Below, piece after piece: positions 1-11,171 of a stretch of 58,277 bases of DNA (position 1 is its first letter; every line of letters starts with the position of its first letter). The notes beneath the pieces are model-generated. The model saw only the letters and a list, made by a program, of their open reading frames with translations, was not told the DNA's origin and did not search any database. This DNA comes from CAZSAT01 sp964604675 (GTDB taxonomy: Bacteria; Myxococcota_A; UBA796; CAJQPC01): positions 1 to 58,277 of the forward strand of contig CAZSAT010000037.1 of NCBI GenBank assembly GCA_964604675.1, read 5' to 3'. The position numbers and the translations under genes were made by a program.

Positions 1-35
1 CGAGCGGAGTCCTGACGAGACCCGGGAGACTGACC

Positions 36-482
36 ATGGCGCGCGGCACCTACTTCTCCGACTTCGAGGTCGGTCAAGCCTTCACCTCGGTCGGCCGCAC
101 GGTCACCGAAGCGGACGTCGTGATGTTCGCGGGCCTGTCCGGCGACTTCAACCCCCTGCACACCGACGCCACCTTCGCGGCGAAGACCCCCTTCGGCCAG
201 CGGGTGGCGCACGGCATGCTCGCCGCGTCGATCTCGACGGGGCTCGGTCAGACCCTGGGCATCTTCGAGGGCACCACCCTCGCGCTGATGGGCCAGACCT
301 TTGCCTACAAGGCCCCCGTGTTCTTCGGCGACACCGTGCGCCTCCGACTCACGGTGCAGTCCACCAAGGCGTCGAGCAAGGGCGGCAAGGGGGTGGTGGT
401 GTTCACCAGCGACATCCTCAAGCAGGACGACACGGTGGCGGTGACGGGCAGCTGGACCGTGCTGTTCCGCGACCGGGGGTAG
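36..482 (+). CDS. MaoC-like (R)-enoyl-CoA hydratase
   Basis: A 148-residue single hot-dog domain protein. The hydratase-2 motif SGDFNPLH (about residues 35-42) carries the Asp/His pair that hydrates trans-2-enoyl-CoA in the R-specific (MaoC/PhaJ) family, and the size matches stand-alone members. The likely role is hydration of enoyl-CoA in fatty-acid or polyester metabolism; the true substrate cannot be read from sequence. The ATG is preceded by GGGAG at a good distance. The bases before it (1-15) could be the last codons and TGA of an upstream gene, so it may be the end of an operon that continues to the left. The neighbour on the right is convergent, 3 bp away. Family assignment is firm, exact substrate is not. 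Confidence 0.88.
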   Translation: MARGTYFSDFEVGQAFTSVGRTVTEADVVMFAGLSGDFNPLHTDATFAAKTPFGQRVAHGMLAASISTGLGQTLGIFEGTTLALMGQTFAYKAPVFFGDTVRLRLTVQSTKASSKGGKGVVVFTSDILKQDDTVAVTGSWTVLFRDRG

Positions 483-485
483 GCG

Positions 486-2258
486 TCAGCTCGCGTTGCA
501 CTTCGCGAACGCGGCGACGCAGATCAGCTTGTGCGTGCTGCCGTCGCGCACCGTGACCGTGCCGGCGGGGGCGGGCGCGCCTCCGAAGGCGGCGTCGATG
601 CTGTAGCTGCCGACCGGCACGCTGCTGCTGGGGACCTTCAGGCGAACCGAGCCGCTGACCAGCCACACGTCCGTGGCGTCGCCGGTGACGACCACACGAC
701 CGGACGCGGCAGCGGCAGCTTCTGGAGTGGGTTCGGGCGCGGCCTCGACCGGCGCGGGGGCGGGCGCGGACACGGCCTTCGGCGCAGGCGCGACCGGCTC
801 GGGCGTTGCTTCGACCGGTGCTGCGATCGGCCTGGGCGCGGGCGCGACCGGCTTCGGCGCAGGCACGGCTTCCACTGGCGCCGGCACCGACGCGGCGTCG
901 ATCACGTCCGGTTCTTCGACGACGGGCTCCGCCGGCGGTTCCTCGATCGGCTCCGGGACGGGCACCGCGTCGACGCCCACCGGCTCGACCGTCGCGGGCT
1001 CGGGGAGGGGTTCGGGGCTCCACGGCGTGGTCACGGCGAGCCCGATCCCGGCCACGGCGAGCAACGCGAGCCCGGCGAACAGCCCGCCCCGCCCCTTCTT
1101 GGGCGCGGTCTCCGCCTCGGTGGTGACCGAGGCGGCGGACTCGTCGGCCCCGTCGGAGTACAGCGTGAAGCCTGGGAGGCCGTCGGTCCCCTGCGCCTCG
1201 ACCTCGGCCACGCCGACCGGCCCGGTGTCGACCGGAGCGCTCAGCGGGTCGTCCACCTCTTCCACCGCGAAGGTCTCACCGCCTCCGCCCGTGTCCGGCA
1301 CCATCGTGCCCGGGGAGCCCGGCTCGGGAACCTGGGTGGACACGGACGGCGCGGTCGCCGACGGGGGCGGCCTGGTGCGCACGCGCTCCCGTTCCTCGTC
1401 GGTCAGCCCCAGGCGCGCCGTGCCCGCGGGCACCGGAGCGAGCTCTTCCACGACCCGGGCCAGCTCCGCCGCCATCGACGCGGCGTCGGCATAGCGCTCC
1501 TCCGGCTTGTACCGGGTGGCCGTGCGGATGACCTCCGCCAGCGCCGGTGAGATGCCGCGGAGCATCTCGTCGTCCATGTCGCACGCGAAGAGATCGACCG
1601 GCATCTTGGTGGTCACGAGCGTGAACAGCGTGGCCCCGACGGCGTACACGTCGGCGCGACCATCGACCCGCCGCGCGCTCGTGCGCTGCTCTGGCGCCAT
1701 GAAGCCCCAGGTGCCCATGACCGACCCGGTCCGCGTGAGGTTCCTCGCGTGCTCGTCGGCCACGTGGGCGATGCCGAAGTCGGTGAGCTTCGGATCGCCC
1801 TCCGCGGTGACCAGCACGTTGTGAGGCTTGATGTCCCGGTGGATGACCCCGCGCTTGTGGGCCACCTCGAGGGCGCGGAGCAGCTGCACGGTGACGTCGC
1901 CGGCCAGTCGGGAGGGCATCGAGCCGTTCTGCTCGAGCCAGTCGAGCAGCGAGCCACCCTCGACCATCTCCATGACGATGTAGGACCGGTCACCGTCGCT
2001 GCCCACATCGTGCACGGTGACGATGGCCGGGTGGTGGAGCCGGGCCATGGTCTGCGCTTCGGACTCGAAGCGGATCTGGATGGTGCGGTTGGCGGAGAGG
2101 TGGGGGGCGAGCACCTTGATCGCCCGGTACACACGCAGCCGCTCGTCGTACGCGCGGTACACGGTGGCCATGCCGCCGGCGCCGAGCACGCTGACGAGCC
2201 GGTAGCGCCCGTCCGCGATGGGCTCCTGCGAAGTCCCAGTACCCGGGTTCATCGACAC
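486..2258 (-). CDS. Membrane-anchored Ser/Thr protein kinase (Pkn type)
   Basis: A 590-residue Hanks-type kinase. Residues about 17-270 hold the kinase domain with Gly-rich loop LGAGGMATVY, the AIK lysine, HRDIKPHN catalytic loop, TDFG and APEQ, so it looks catalytically competent. A Pro/Ala/Glu-rich linker follows. One membrane segment lies at about 391-410, then a long Pro/Val/Ala/Glu-rich extracytoplasmic stretch, and a compact C-terminal domain from about 525 with two Cys near the end. By analogy with PknB-like receptors, the external part probably senses an envelope signal. The start could be GTG at 2258 or ATG at 2252; GGGAG lies 4 or 10 bases upstream respectively. The extracellular domain was not recognised. 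Confidence 0.9.
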   Translation of the reverse strand: MSMNPGTGTSQEPIADGRYRLVSVLGAGGMATVYRAYDERLRVYRAIKVLAPHLSANRTIQIRFESEAQTMARLHHPAIVTVHDVGSDGDRSYIVMEMVEGGSLLDWLEQNGSMPSRLAGDVTVQLLRALEVAHKRGVIHRDIKPHNVLVTAEGDPKLTDFGIAHVADEHARNLTRTGSVMGTWGFMAPEQRTSARRVDGRADVYAVGATLFTLVTTKMPVDLFACDMDDEMLRGISPALAEVIRTATRYKPEERYADAASMAAELARVVEELAPVPAGTARLGLTDEERERVRTRPPPSATAPSVSTQVPEPGSPGTMVPDTGGGGETFAVEEVDDPLSAPVDTGPVGVAEVEAQGTDGLPGFTLYSDGADESAASVTTEAETAPKKGRGGLFAGLALLAVAGIGLAVTTPWSPEPLPEPATVEPVGVDAVPVPEPIEEPPAEPVVEEPDVIDAASVPAPVEAVPAPKPVAPAPRPIAAPVEATPEPVAPAPKAVSAPAPAPVEAAPEPTPEAAAAASGRVVVTGDATDVWLVSGSVRLKVPSSSVPVGSYSIDAAFGGAPAPAGTVTVRDGSTHKLICVAAFAKCNAS

Positions 2259-2365
2259 CTAGCTCCCAACCGTCACGCAGCCCTACGCACCAGGAGCATA
2301 CGCATTCGACGCGTGGCGTGCCACCGCACGCTCGTACAGGACATCGGTCCGGAAGGCCGCCGACT

Positions 2366-3016
2366 TCAGCGCCGAGCCTCCTGACACATGCGCTTCTTGG
2401 TGGCGGCCCACCCGCAGATGGCGCAGCTGGCGAGGTCGTGGCCTCGCGCGGGGCAGTGCTCCCGCCCGAAGAAGATGATCTGGAGGTGGAGCCGGTTCCA
2501 CAGCGACCGGTCGAAGAGCGCCTTCAGGTCGCGCTCGGTCTGAACGACGTTCCTCCCGCTCGACAGGCCCCAGCGCGCCGCCAGGCGGTGGATGTGCGTG
2601 TCCACGGGAAACGCCGGCACCCCGAAGGCCTGGGCCATCACCACGCTGGCGGTCTTGTGCCCGACGCCCGGCAGGGCCTCGAGCGCCTCGAAGCTCGCGG
2701 GTACCTGCCCCTCGTGAACCTCCACGAGGTCCTGCGAGAGCGCCACCAGGTTCTTCGACTTGGTGGGCGAGAGCCCGATGGGCCGGATGATCTCCAGCAC
2801 CCGTTGTTGCCCCAGGGCCACCATCGCCCCGGGGCTCCCGGCCTCCGCGAAGAGCGCCGGGGTGACCTCGTTGACCTTCTTGTCGGTCGTCTGCGCCGAC
2901 AACATCACGGCCACGAGCAGGGTGTAGGGGTCCGAGTGATCCAAGGGGATCGGGACCTCCGGATACAATTCTTCCAACAGGACCGCGATGCGTCCTGCCT
3001 TTTCCGAGCGCTTCAT
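2366..3016 (-). CDS. nth: Endonuclease III (DNA glycosylase/AP lyase)
   Basis: A 216-residue base-excision-repair enzyme that removes oxidised pyrimidines. The helix-hairpin-helix LPGVGHKTASVV holds the catalytic Lys, and FPVDTHIHRL holds the catalytic Asp. The C-terminus has four Cys as expected for a [4Fe-4S] cluster, but their spacing is C-x9-C-x2-C-x9-C rather than the C-x6-C-x2-C-x5-C of E. coli Nth. The ATG at 3016 is chosen because homology begins there (MKRSEKAGR); the reading frame stays open upstream across clpS, which is only an antisense shadow. It is divergent from clpS with just 24 bp between the two starts, so their promoters must overlap. Confidence 0.93.
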   Translation of the reverse strand: MKRSEKAGRIAVLLEELYPEVPIPLDHSDPYTLLVAVMLSAQTTDKKVNEVTPALFAEAGSPGAMVALGQQRVLEIIRPIGLSPTKSKNLVALSQDLVEVHEGQVPASFEALEALPGVGHKTASVVMAQAFGVPAFPVDTHIHRLAARWGLSSGRNVVQTERDLKALFDRSLWNRLHLQIIFFGREHCPARGHDLASCAICGWAATKKRMCQEARR

Positions 3017-3040
3017 GCGTCCCCCGTTAGCGTGAGCGAC

Positions 3041-3363
3041 ATGGCTGACAACGACAAGAAGGTCGAAAAGGGTCGTCAGGGTGGTCTGGCGGTGAAGGAG
3101 CGGCCCAAGGTCGCTCGCCCCAAGATGTACAAGGTGCTCCTGCACAACGACGACTTCACCACCATGGAGTTCGTCGTCTGGATCCTGATGACCGTCTTCC
3201 ACAAGGATGAGGCGGAGTCAGCCCACGTGATGCTCCACGTCCACCGGACTGGACTCGGCGTCGCCGGTGTCTACACACGGGAAATCGCCGAGACGAAGTG
3301 CAAGAAGGTCACCGCACTGGCCCGAAAGCACGAGTTCCCCCTCCAGTGCACCTCCGAGGAAGC

Positions 3364-3367
<4 letters not shown>
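3041..3367 (+). CDS. clpS: ClpS, N-degron adaptor for ClpAP
   Basis: A 108-residue adaptor that binds proteins with destabilising N-terminal residues and hands them to ClpA. An unstructured, charged N-terminal tail of about 30 residues precedes the core. The core carries the ligand-pocket signature HNDDFTTMEF, then VMLHVHRTG and the characteristic AETK, matching the Asn/Asp, Met and His positions that line the N-degron pocket in E. coli ClpS. The ATG at 3041 gives the normal length; a GTG nine bases upstream is also possible and no strong ribosome binding site separates them. Its TGA overlaps the GTG start of clpA, so the two are translationally coupled. An Aat transferase gene lies in the same window at 38739-39452. 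Confidence 0.95.
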
Positions 3368-5665
<2,298 letters not shown>

Positions 5666-5673
<8 letters not shown>

Positions 5674-6388
5674 GCAGCTCGGACCGGTCCTCGAAGGCCG
5701 AGGTGCACGGCGGCCCGTGCGCGTACCAGAGGTGGCGCGTCGCTCCCCAGAGCAGGATCGACGCGCACACGGTGCCGTAGGGCCCCGCGTGCACGCAGAG
5801 GCTGTCTTGCGCCGCGCCCTGCCGGTGGTGGCCGAGCGCGGACGCGAGGCAGCCGGGCAGGCTCTCCGGGCGCTCGTTCCAGCCCCCCAGCCCAGCCGCC
5901 ACGCGCTCGTGGGCGTAGGAGCGCTTCTCGACCTTCGGGTGGTCGTCCAGCACGTTGCCCACCACGTGCAGGCCGGGGGCGAGGGTCCTCTGCAGCAGGG
6001 CGTCCGCGGTGCAGGCCACGAAGCCCTGCCCCGACGCGTCGGCGACGACCACGAAGAAGCCGTTGGTCGCCGATGGATCCAAGCCGCTCAAGAAGCGCGA
6101 GGCGGCGCTCCGGGATCTCTGCTCCAGGAGCCCGCGGACCACGGCACCCCGTGAGGCCTTGGCGGGGTCGGGTCGGCGGCCCTGCCAGAGGTTGGTGAGG
6201 GCGACGAAGAGCCCCGACGGGCCCACGCCCATCCAGGTCCCCCCGGCTTGCTCGTCGCGACCGGCCACGAAGCCCTCGTCCCAGCGAAAGGGTGCTCGGA
6301 ACGGACGCCCACGGAACTCGTCGCGGTTGGCCGCGACCAGGAGCGGCCAGCGACCCTCGGGTTCGAGACGGACAGCCACGGTGCACAC
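5666..6388 (-). CDS. NRDE (TANGO2-like) family protein
   Basis: A 240-residue protein with the diagnostic N-terminal run CTVAVR, then AANRDEF (the NRDE motif) and GGTWMGVGPSGLFVALTN. This matches the NRDE/TANGO2 family, linked in eukaryotes to Golgi organisation, heme and lipid metabolism; the bacterial biochemical activity is unsettled. GTG at 6388 is chosen because family members begin Met-Cys-Thr and AGGGAG stands 6 bases upstream. The Cys directly after the initiator is typical of N-terminal-nucleophile-like members. The 155-bp six-hairpin repeat begins 11 bp upstream of the start codon and probably affects its promoter or leader. The 3' end overlaps clpA by 8 bp. Confidence 0.88.
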
Positions 6389-6398
6389 GTCCTGCTCC

Positions 6399-6553
6399 CT
6401 AGTTGAGCGGTTCGTTAGTAACGAACCGCTCCCGCGCGCACGGCGCGCGGCGGCCGAAGGCCGGGGGGAGCGCGCCCAGCGCGCGGTGCGGGGGCTGGCC
6501 CCCGCAGGAGACAGTAGTTGAAAGGGCTCGTTACCTACGAGCCCGTCAACTAG
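6399..6553 (+). repeat. 155-bp six-hairpin repeat, copy 1
   Basis: A non-coding element bounded by CTAG at both ends and present again, inverted, at 33179-33333 with only five differences in 155 bp. It folds as a chain of six hairpins: 6405-6431 (13-bp arms, 1-nt centre), 6434-6448 (GCGCGC arms), 6451-6463 (CGGCC/GGCCG, loop GAA), 6470-6484 (GCGCGC arms), 6487-6506 (9-bp arms) and 6515-6552 (TAGTTGA and GGGCTCGT nested arms). The outermost hairpins also form imperfect terminal inverted repeats starting CTAGTTGA. It lies between two divergent genes, 11 bp from the NRDE start. It resembles REP/REPIN or MITE-like elements in design, but no family is recognised. Confidence 0.93.
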
Positions 6554-6577
6554 CGTGGCGGTGGTACGCTCGCTCCC

Positions 6578-7111
6578 ATGATGCACTGGGCAGCGCTTGG
6601 ACTGACGTGGGGCTGCCTCTACATCCCCAGGCCGAGCGACACCGACGTCCCGGTTCGGGATTCCGGGCAGCCCACGAACACCGACGACACCAGCCCGGTG
6701 GGTGACGACACCGCGAGCGAGCCCGACGACTCCGGCAAGCCGGACGACACCGGGAACGCGCCGGAGCCGTGCACCGTCGACATCAGCGGCCTGGCCGTGG
6801 TCCCCGTCACGGACACCTACACCACCGAGCCGAACAGCGAGCGCGCCCTCTGGATCTGCAACCTGGCGCACGTCGACCTCACAGGAACCGACAACCTCGC
6901 GATCGTGGACCCCGGCGGCTCTGTGGCGGTGACCGGCGACCGCAACTCGGTGGTCGCTTACAGCAACGCGATGGCCGCCAGCTACGGCGGCGACAACCAG
7001 CTCGTCCGCGAAGCCCACACCCTGGCCAAGGGCCACTGGTACGAGACGATCCAGTGCACCGAGGGCGTCCGGATCGAGCGCGACGGCAAGGAAGCCCAGA
7101 GCCCCTGCTGA
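6578..7111 (+). CDS. Small Asp/Thr-rich exported lipoprotein
   Basis: A 177-residue protein of unknown function. A short hydrophobic start (AALGLTWGC) ends in a lipobox-like Cys at about residue 13. Then comes a low-complexity Asp/Thr/Ser/Pro linker of roughly 50 residues, of the kind seen on many surface lipoproteins of this group. The C-terminal domain (about 63-177) has four Cys and reads like a small beta-structured or parallel beta-helix-like unit (repeated short TDNLAIVD / DRNSVVAY strands), but no family is recognised. It lies 24 bp downstream of the hairpin repeat, so any promoter must be inside the repeat or in the short gap. It is convergent with the M20 peptidase gene, 4 bp away. 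Confidence 0.7.
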   Translation: MMHWAALGLTWGCLYIPRPSDTDVPVRDSGQPTNTDDTSPVGDDTASEPDDSGKPDDTGNAPEPCTVDISGLAVVPVTDTYTTEPNSERALWICNLAHVDLTGTDNLAIVDPGGSVAVTGDRNSVVAYSNAMAASYGGDNQLVREAHTLAKGHWYETIQCTEGVRIERDGKEAQSPC

Positions 7112-7115
7112 GCGT

Positions 7116-8504
7116 TCAGCGCGCCAGGGCGGCCGCCAGCTCGTCGTAGAGGTACACGTTGGCGAGCATCGCCTTCCGGAACACGCCGAGGTGCAGCGAC
7201 TCGTTGGGCCCATGCGCAGTGGTCTCGGGGTCCATCACACCGTTCAGGATGAGCGGCAGGTCGCCGAAGCGACGCCCGAAGATGGCCACGAAGGGGATCG
7301 AGCCACCCACACCGACCCAGGCCATCTTCTCGCCCCACGCCTTCTCGTAGGCGCGATCGGCCGCCGGAAAGGCCGGGCCCTCGGGTTCGTAGAGCCAGCC
7401 TTCTCCGGCCCAGCCCTTGAAGTCGAGGCTCACCCGCACCCCCATCGGCGGGTCCTGCACCGTGGCCTCCACGGCGGCCCGCATCTGCTCGATGCGCTGA
7501 CCGGGGCCCAGACGGATCGACAGCACCGCGGACGCCCGCGTGCGCAGCGCGTTCTTCTTGTCCTCCTTGCGCGGGAGCGTGGTGGCCACGACGGTGAGGG
7601 CCGGCTGGCGCCACATCCACTCCGCCGGCGGCCGCCCGTCCGGAGGGAGCGGCGCCACGTCCTCGAGCAGGTGAGCGCCCTTGCGGAACACCTCCTCCGT
7701 GAGCGGCACGTCCCACGCTCGGGCGCGCCACGCCTCCGGCACGTCGGCGGGCAGGATCTTCAGCCGGCCGTTGTCGTCGACGAAGCGATCGATGAGCTTG
7801 ACCAGCGCGAGCGACACGTCCGGGATCATGCCGCCCCAGAGACCCGAGTGGCCGTCGGCGTCGAGGGCCTCGACGATCAGCTCGACCTCCATCAGCCCGC
7901 GCAGCGACACCGTGAGCCCAGGGACCTCCGTGCTGGGGTTCTCGCAGTCCGTGAGCACCATCGCGTCGGCCACGAAGGCTTCCGGGTAGGCGTCCATGAA
8001 GCGCTCGAGGTTCGGCGACCCGATCTCCTCCTCACCCTCGATGACGAGCTTGACGTTGCAGGGCAACGAGCCGGTCTCCTCCAGCCACGCCTGCAACGAG
8101 ACGAGGTGGCTGACCCATCCACCCATGTCGTCGGCCGCACCGCGAGCGTAGAGCCGCTCGCCGACCACCGTCGGCTCGTGGGGATCCGTGCGCCAGTTCT
8201 CGAGCACGACCGGCTGCAGGTCGAGGTGTCCGTAGATGAGCACCGTGGGCTTGTCGGCGCCGGCGCCCAGCCACTCCGCGACCACGATCGGCAACGCGTC
8301 GGGCAGATCGCACACGCGCGCGCCCTGGAAGCCGGCGGCGCCGAGGTCCTCGGCGATCCGCGCGGCGAGCGCCCGCACGTCGTCGTGGTGCTCGGGATCG
8401 CAGCTGATGGCCGGGTGCCTGAGGTAGTCGGACAAGACGCTGACCGCCTGGTCGAAGGACGCCTCGACGCGGGCTGCGACGGCGTCGATCTGGGGATGCG
8501 GCAT
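7116..8504 (-). CDS. M20/M28-family metallopeptidase (dipeptidase-like)
   Basis: A 462-residue di-zinc peptidase. Metal-site motifs are in order: IYGHLDLQP (His, Asp), RGAADDMGG (bridging Asp), GEEEIGS (catalytic Glu and metal Glu), LTDCEN (metal Asp) and the C-terminal TAHGPNES (metal His). A dimerisation or lid domain is inserted at about 200-330 with the usual DGHSGLWGG signature. This pattern is typical of M20 dipeptidases and carboxypeptidase-G2-like enzymes; the substrate is unknown. The gene is 22 bp downstream of the iron-sulfur protein gene, with which it probably shares a transcript, although no pathway link is evident. Confidence 0.9.
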   Translation of the reverse strand: MPHPQIDAVAARVEASFDQAVSVLSDYLRHPAISCDPEHHDDVRALAARIAEDLGAAGFQGARVCDLPDALPIVVAEWLGAGADKPTVLIYGHLDLQPVVLENWRTDPHEPTVVGERLYARGAADDMGGWVSHLVSLQAWLEETGSLPCNVKLVIEGEEEIGSPNLERFMDAYPEAFVADAMVLTDCENPSTEVPGLTVSLRGLMEVELIVEALDADGHSGLWGGMIPDVSLALVKLIDRFVDDNGRLKILPADVPEAWRARAWDVPLTEEVFRKGAHLLEDVAPLPPDGRPPAEWMWRQPALTVVATTLPRKEDKKNALRTRASAVLSIRLGPGQRIEQMRAAVEATVQDPPMGVRVSLDFKGWAGEGWLYEPEGPAFPAADRAYEKAWGEKMAWVGVGGSIPFVAIFGRRFGDLPLILNGVMDPETTAHGPNESLHLGVFRKAMLANVYLYDELAAALAR

Positions 8505-8526
8505 GGGGCCTCCTGGAGCGCTCCCT

Positions 8527-9117
8527 CTACTCGCTGACGTCCGCCGCCACCACCTTCACCCGCCCGGCCGCCGACGCGTGCAGGTGGGCAGCGCACGCCG
8601 CGTCGGCGACCACCACGACCGCACCGTCCGGCACGTCCGCCAGCATGCCGCGGGCCATGGCGTGGTGCAGATCGGCGTCGTCCACGCCTGCGGGCAGCTT
8701 CGCACCGCAGCAGGAGCTGCCCAGCGGAGGATCGACCCGCGGGAGGTCGAGGGCCTCCCCCTCCGGTCGGCAACAGCCGAGCCACACCGCATCGCTCAGG
8801 TCCGAGGCGCGCATCGGGGGAGCCGACGGGGGGGGCGCCCGAGGCACGGCCTCCGGCTCGACCCGGGCGCGGGCAGACCGGAGGAAGTCGGCCACCGGCA
8901 CGTCGAAGTGGCAGAAGGTGGTGCAGGCATCGCAGTCCGTGCAGGCGTCGAGCTGCTCGACGGTCCAAGCCCCTCCGTCCCCGCGCAGGACGGCCGCAGC
9001 CGCCCGCACCTTGTGGTTCGGCAAGAGGTCGTCCCGGAACGCATGCACCGCGACCGGGCAGACGTCCCGACAGAGGCTCAGACAGAGCTGGCAGACCTCG
9101 AGCTGCTTCTCAGTCAC
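8527..9117 (-). CDS. (Fe-S)-binding protein with CCG domain (GlcF/GlpC-like)
   Basis: A 196-residue electron-transfer protein. Residues about 8-20 carry CQLCLSLCRDVCP and residues about 60-72 carry CTDCDACTTFC, two [4Fe-4S]-type clusters. Further on, GCCRPEG and SSCCGAKLP resemble the Cys-Cys-Gly motifs of the cysteine-rich domain of GlcF, GlpC and heterodisulfide reductase. It is shorter than typical GlcF, with a reduced CCG region. The GTG start overlaps the TGA of the FAD oxidase upstream (GTGA), with GGGAG inside that gene, so the two are translationally coupled. The likely role is to take electrons from the flavoprotein and pass them to the quinone pool; the substrate of the pair is unknown. 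Confidence 0.85.
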   Translation of the reverse strand: MTEKQLEVCQLCLSLCRDVCPVAVHAFRDDLLPNHKVRAAAAVLRGDGGAWTVEQLDACTDCDACTTFCHFDVPVADFLRSARARVEPEAVPRAPPPSAPPMRASDLSDAVWLGCCRPEGEALDLPRVDPPLGSSCCGAKLPAGVDDADLHHAMARGMLADVPDGAVVVVADAACAAHLHASAAGRVKVVAADVSE

Positions 9118-11171
9118 ACGCTCTCCCACGCGCCGGCGGGGCCCGCGCCAAGCAGCGGTGCCTCGGTGGACAGCTCGTCCCACGGTCTCCAGCGGGCTTC
9201 GATCAGGGCTTCCGGCGGACTGCCCTCCTGGTGCGTGCCGCGCTCGGCCTGGCCGATGCTCTCGGCCAAGGTGTCCACGGAGAGCCACACCTCGAGGCCG
9301 GCCTCGGTCTCGGCGACCGCCCACGCCTCCATGTCGCCGACCAGCAGATCCCGGAGCGCCGCCCGGTCCCGGAGCACCAGCCGCCGGAAGCGCTCGGGCC
9401 GCGGGGCCAACCGGAGGCAGACCCGTTGCACGTCGCTGTCCAGGGCCGCGGCAAGGAGCCACGGGCCGGCTGCGGTGCGCGGCGCGATGCGGGTGGCGTA
9501 GGGGGCTGCGCCACGCATGCCAGCCAGCGCGACGAGCCGTTCGCGCGCGCTACCGAGCGAGGACGACGAGGCGCAGACCAGGTCCTTGCGAAGCCAGTCC
9601 AGCACGCTGAGGCCCGCCTGCTCGGCTCCGCCCGCGGTCCAGCCCGCGCCCCGCAGCTCCGCCTCGAGCACGCCCAGGTCGGTGTCGGACGGACCGACCC
9701 ACAGCGCATCGTGCTCGTGGAGACCATCGTCGGGCCATGGAAGCGGACCTTCCGAGAGCGCAGGGGTGCCTTCCGCGGGCGCGCCCAGCCCGAGCCCGCC
9801 ACGGTTGAACCGCCCGTCGGGGTCGGCCGCCGCCTTCACCTCGACCAGCAAGGGATGCAGGCCGCCCAGCTCACGCGGCAGCCAGCCCGCCTTCAGGCGT
9901 CCGACACCGTGGTGGTGGGTGATGGTGGCCCCCACCTCGTCGGCGGCGTCCAACGCCCGCTGCCAGGTCTCCCCGTAGTCGGCCTGGTCGCCAGCGAAGC
10001 TGAAGTACGCCGCACAGCCCTCGAGGTAGGCATGGCTGAAGTGGCACATGCCGACCGCCACAGGCGAGACGGCGCGTGTGACCTGGCGGTAGACCTGCTC
10101 GACGCGGCTCCACGGACACGCCACCTCGAAGGTGTCGGCGAAGAGCCCCTCGAGCACCACCGGCATCTGCTTGAAGCTGACGGCGTGCCGCTTCGCCAGC
10201 CACGTGAGGCCCGGCTCGGCACCGAGATCGTTGGCGTCGAGCACGGCCGCGAGGTTGCGAGCGGTGGCGAGGGCCGCGTGCTCGACAGGGCCTCGGCCCT
10301 CCCAACCCACGATGACCAGGCAACGCGACAGGGTGCTGTCGATCGCCCAGCGCGCCAGCCGCGGCGCGTTCATCACCAGCTTGGCCAGACGGGCGGTCCC
10401 GCCGCCCTTGCCCTTGCGGAGCGCGATGCGGGTGTCGATCGGGTCGTAGACGCGGAGCACACTCGGCACGGGCGCCAGCCGCATCAGGTCCCGTGCGAGG
10501 GCCAGGGCACGCTCCAGATCCGGGGCCTCGAAGCCTCGAAGCGTCCAGCCCTCGCGCCGGGGTCGCACCCGCAGCTCCAGCTCGGCGAGCGCCACCAGGG
10601 TGCCTTCGGAGCCGCACCACTGCATCAGCTCGGGATCGCCCCGACGGACGCGGAGGACCTGACCGTCGGGCGTGACGCCGGTGGCGCCGACGACGATGTC
10701 CTCGATCTTCCCATACCTGCTGGAGAGCTGGCCTGCGCCGCGGGCCGCGACCCACCCGCCGACCGAGCTGCACGCGATCGAGCTCGGAAAGTGGCCAGCG
10801 GTGAGGCCCACGCGCTCCAGCCGATCCTCCAGGTGCCGACCCAGGACCCCCGGCCCGCACACCACCCTCCCCGGCAAGAGCCGCAGGTGGTTGAGCGCCT
10901 TGAGATCGAGCAGCACCACACCCTCGTGAGCCGCCACCCCCGCACACACACCGCTGAGCGCTCCGATGGGGACCAGGTCGAGGCCCTGATCCGCGGCCTG
11001 CCGCACCGCGCCGACCAGCTCGGCCAACGAGCGTGGGCGGACGAGCCCACCGGCGCGCGGCAGGGGTCTGCCATCGAGCCACGCGAGCTGCCACTTCGGA
11101 CAGCTGTCCCGCCCGCTGGCGGTGAGCTGCGACGACGCGACCTGCCAGGTCTCGGGAAGGGGAAGGGCCAT
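9114..11171 (-). CDS. FAD-linked oxidase (GlcD / alkyl-DHAP synthase-like)
   Basis: A flavoprotein of about 685 residues of the vanillyl-alcohol-oxidase fold. The N-terminal FAD domain has PIGALSGVCAG and PSSIACSSVGGWVA, then SSRYGKIEDIVVG, closely resembling alkyldihydroxyacetone-phosphate synthase. The substrate domain has GMCHFSHAYLEGC and THHHGVGR, the latter matching the His triplet of the AGPS family. After about residue 470 there is an extra region of some 200 residues without recognised homology. Coupling to an Fe-S/CCG protein argues for a 2-hydroxyacid dehydrogenase rather than an ether-lipid enzyme, so the family is clear and the reaction is not. The start is ATG 11171, or GTG 11189 in frame; neither has a strong ribosome binding site. 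Confidence 0.85.
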   Translation of the reverse strand: MALPLPETWQVASSQLTASGRDSCPKWQLAWLDGRPLPRAGGLVRPRSLAELVGAVRQAADQGLDLVPIGALSGVCAGVAAHEGVVLLDLKALNHLRLLPGRVVCGPGVLGRHLEDRLERVGLTAGHFPSSIACSSVGGWVAARGAGQLSSRYGKIEDIVVGATGVTPDGQVLRVRRGDPELMQWCGSEGTLVALAELELRVRPRREGWTLRGFEAPDLERALALARDLMRLAPVPSVLRVYDPIDTRIALRKGKGGGTARLAKLVMNAPRLARWAIDSTLSRCLVIVGWEGRGPVEHAALATARNLAAVLDANDLGAEPGLTWLAKRHAVSFKQMPVVLEGLFADTFEVACPWSRVEQVYRQVTRAVSPVAVGMCHFSHAYLEGCAAYFSFAGDQADYGETWQRALDAADEVGATITHHHGVGRLKAGWLPRELGGLHPLLVEVKAAADPDGRFNRGGLGLGAPAEGTPALSEGPLPWPDDGLHEHDALWVGPSDTDLGVLEAELRGAGWTAGGAEQAGLSVLDWLRKDLVCASSSSLGSARERLVALAGMRGAAPYATRIAPRTAAGPWLLAAALDSDVQRVCLRLAPRPERFRRLVLRDRAALRDLLVGDMEAWAVAETEAGLEVWLSVDTLAESIGQAERGTHQEGSPPEALIEARWRPWDELSTEAPLLGAGPAGAWESV

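Noticed and set aside
6403..6705. Short open frames across the hairpin repeat that give similar peptides in both copies
   Set aside because: The peptide similarity simply reflects the shared DNA; frames lack ribosome binding sites and run out of the element into unrelated sequence.
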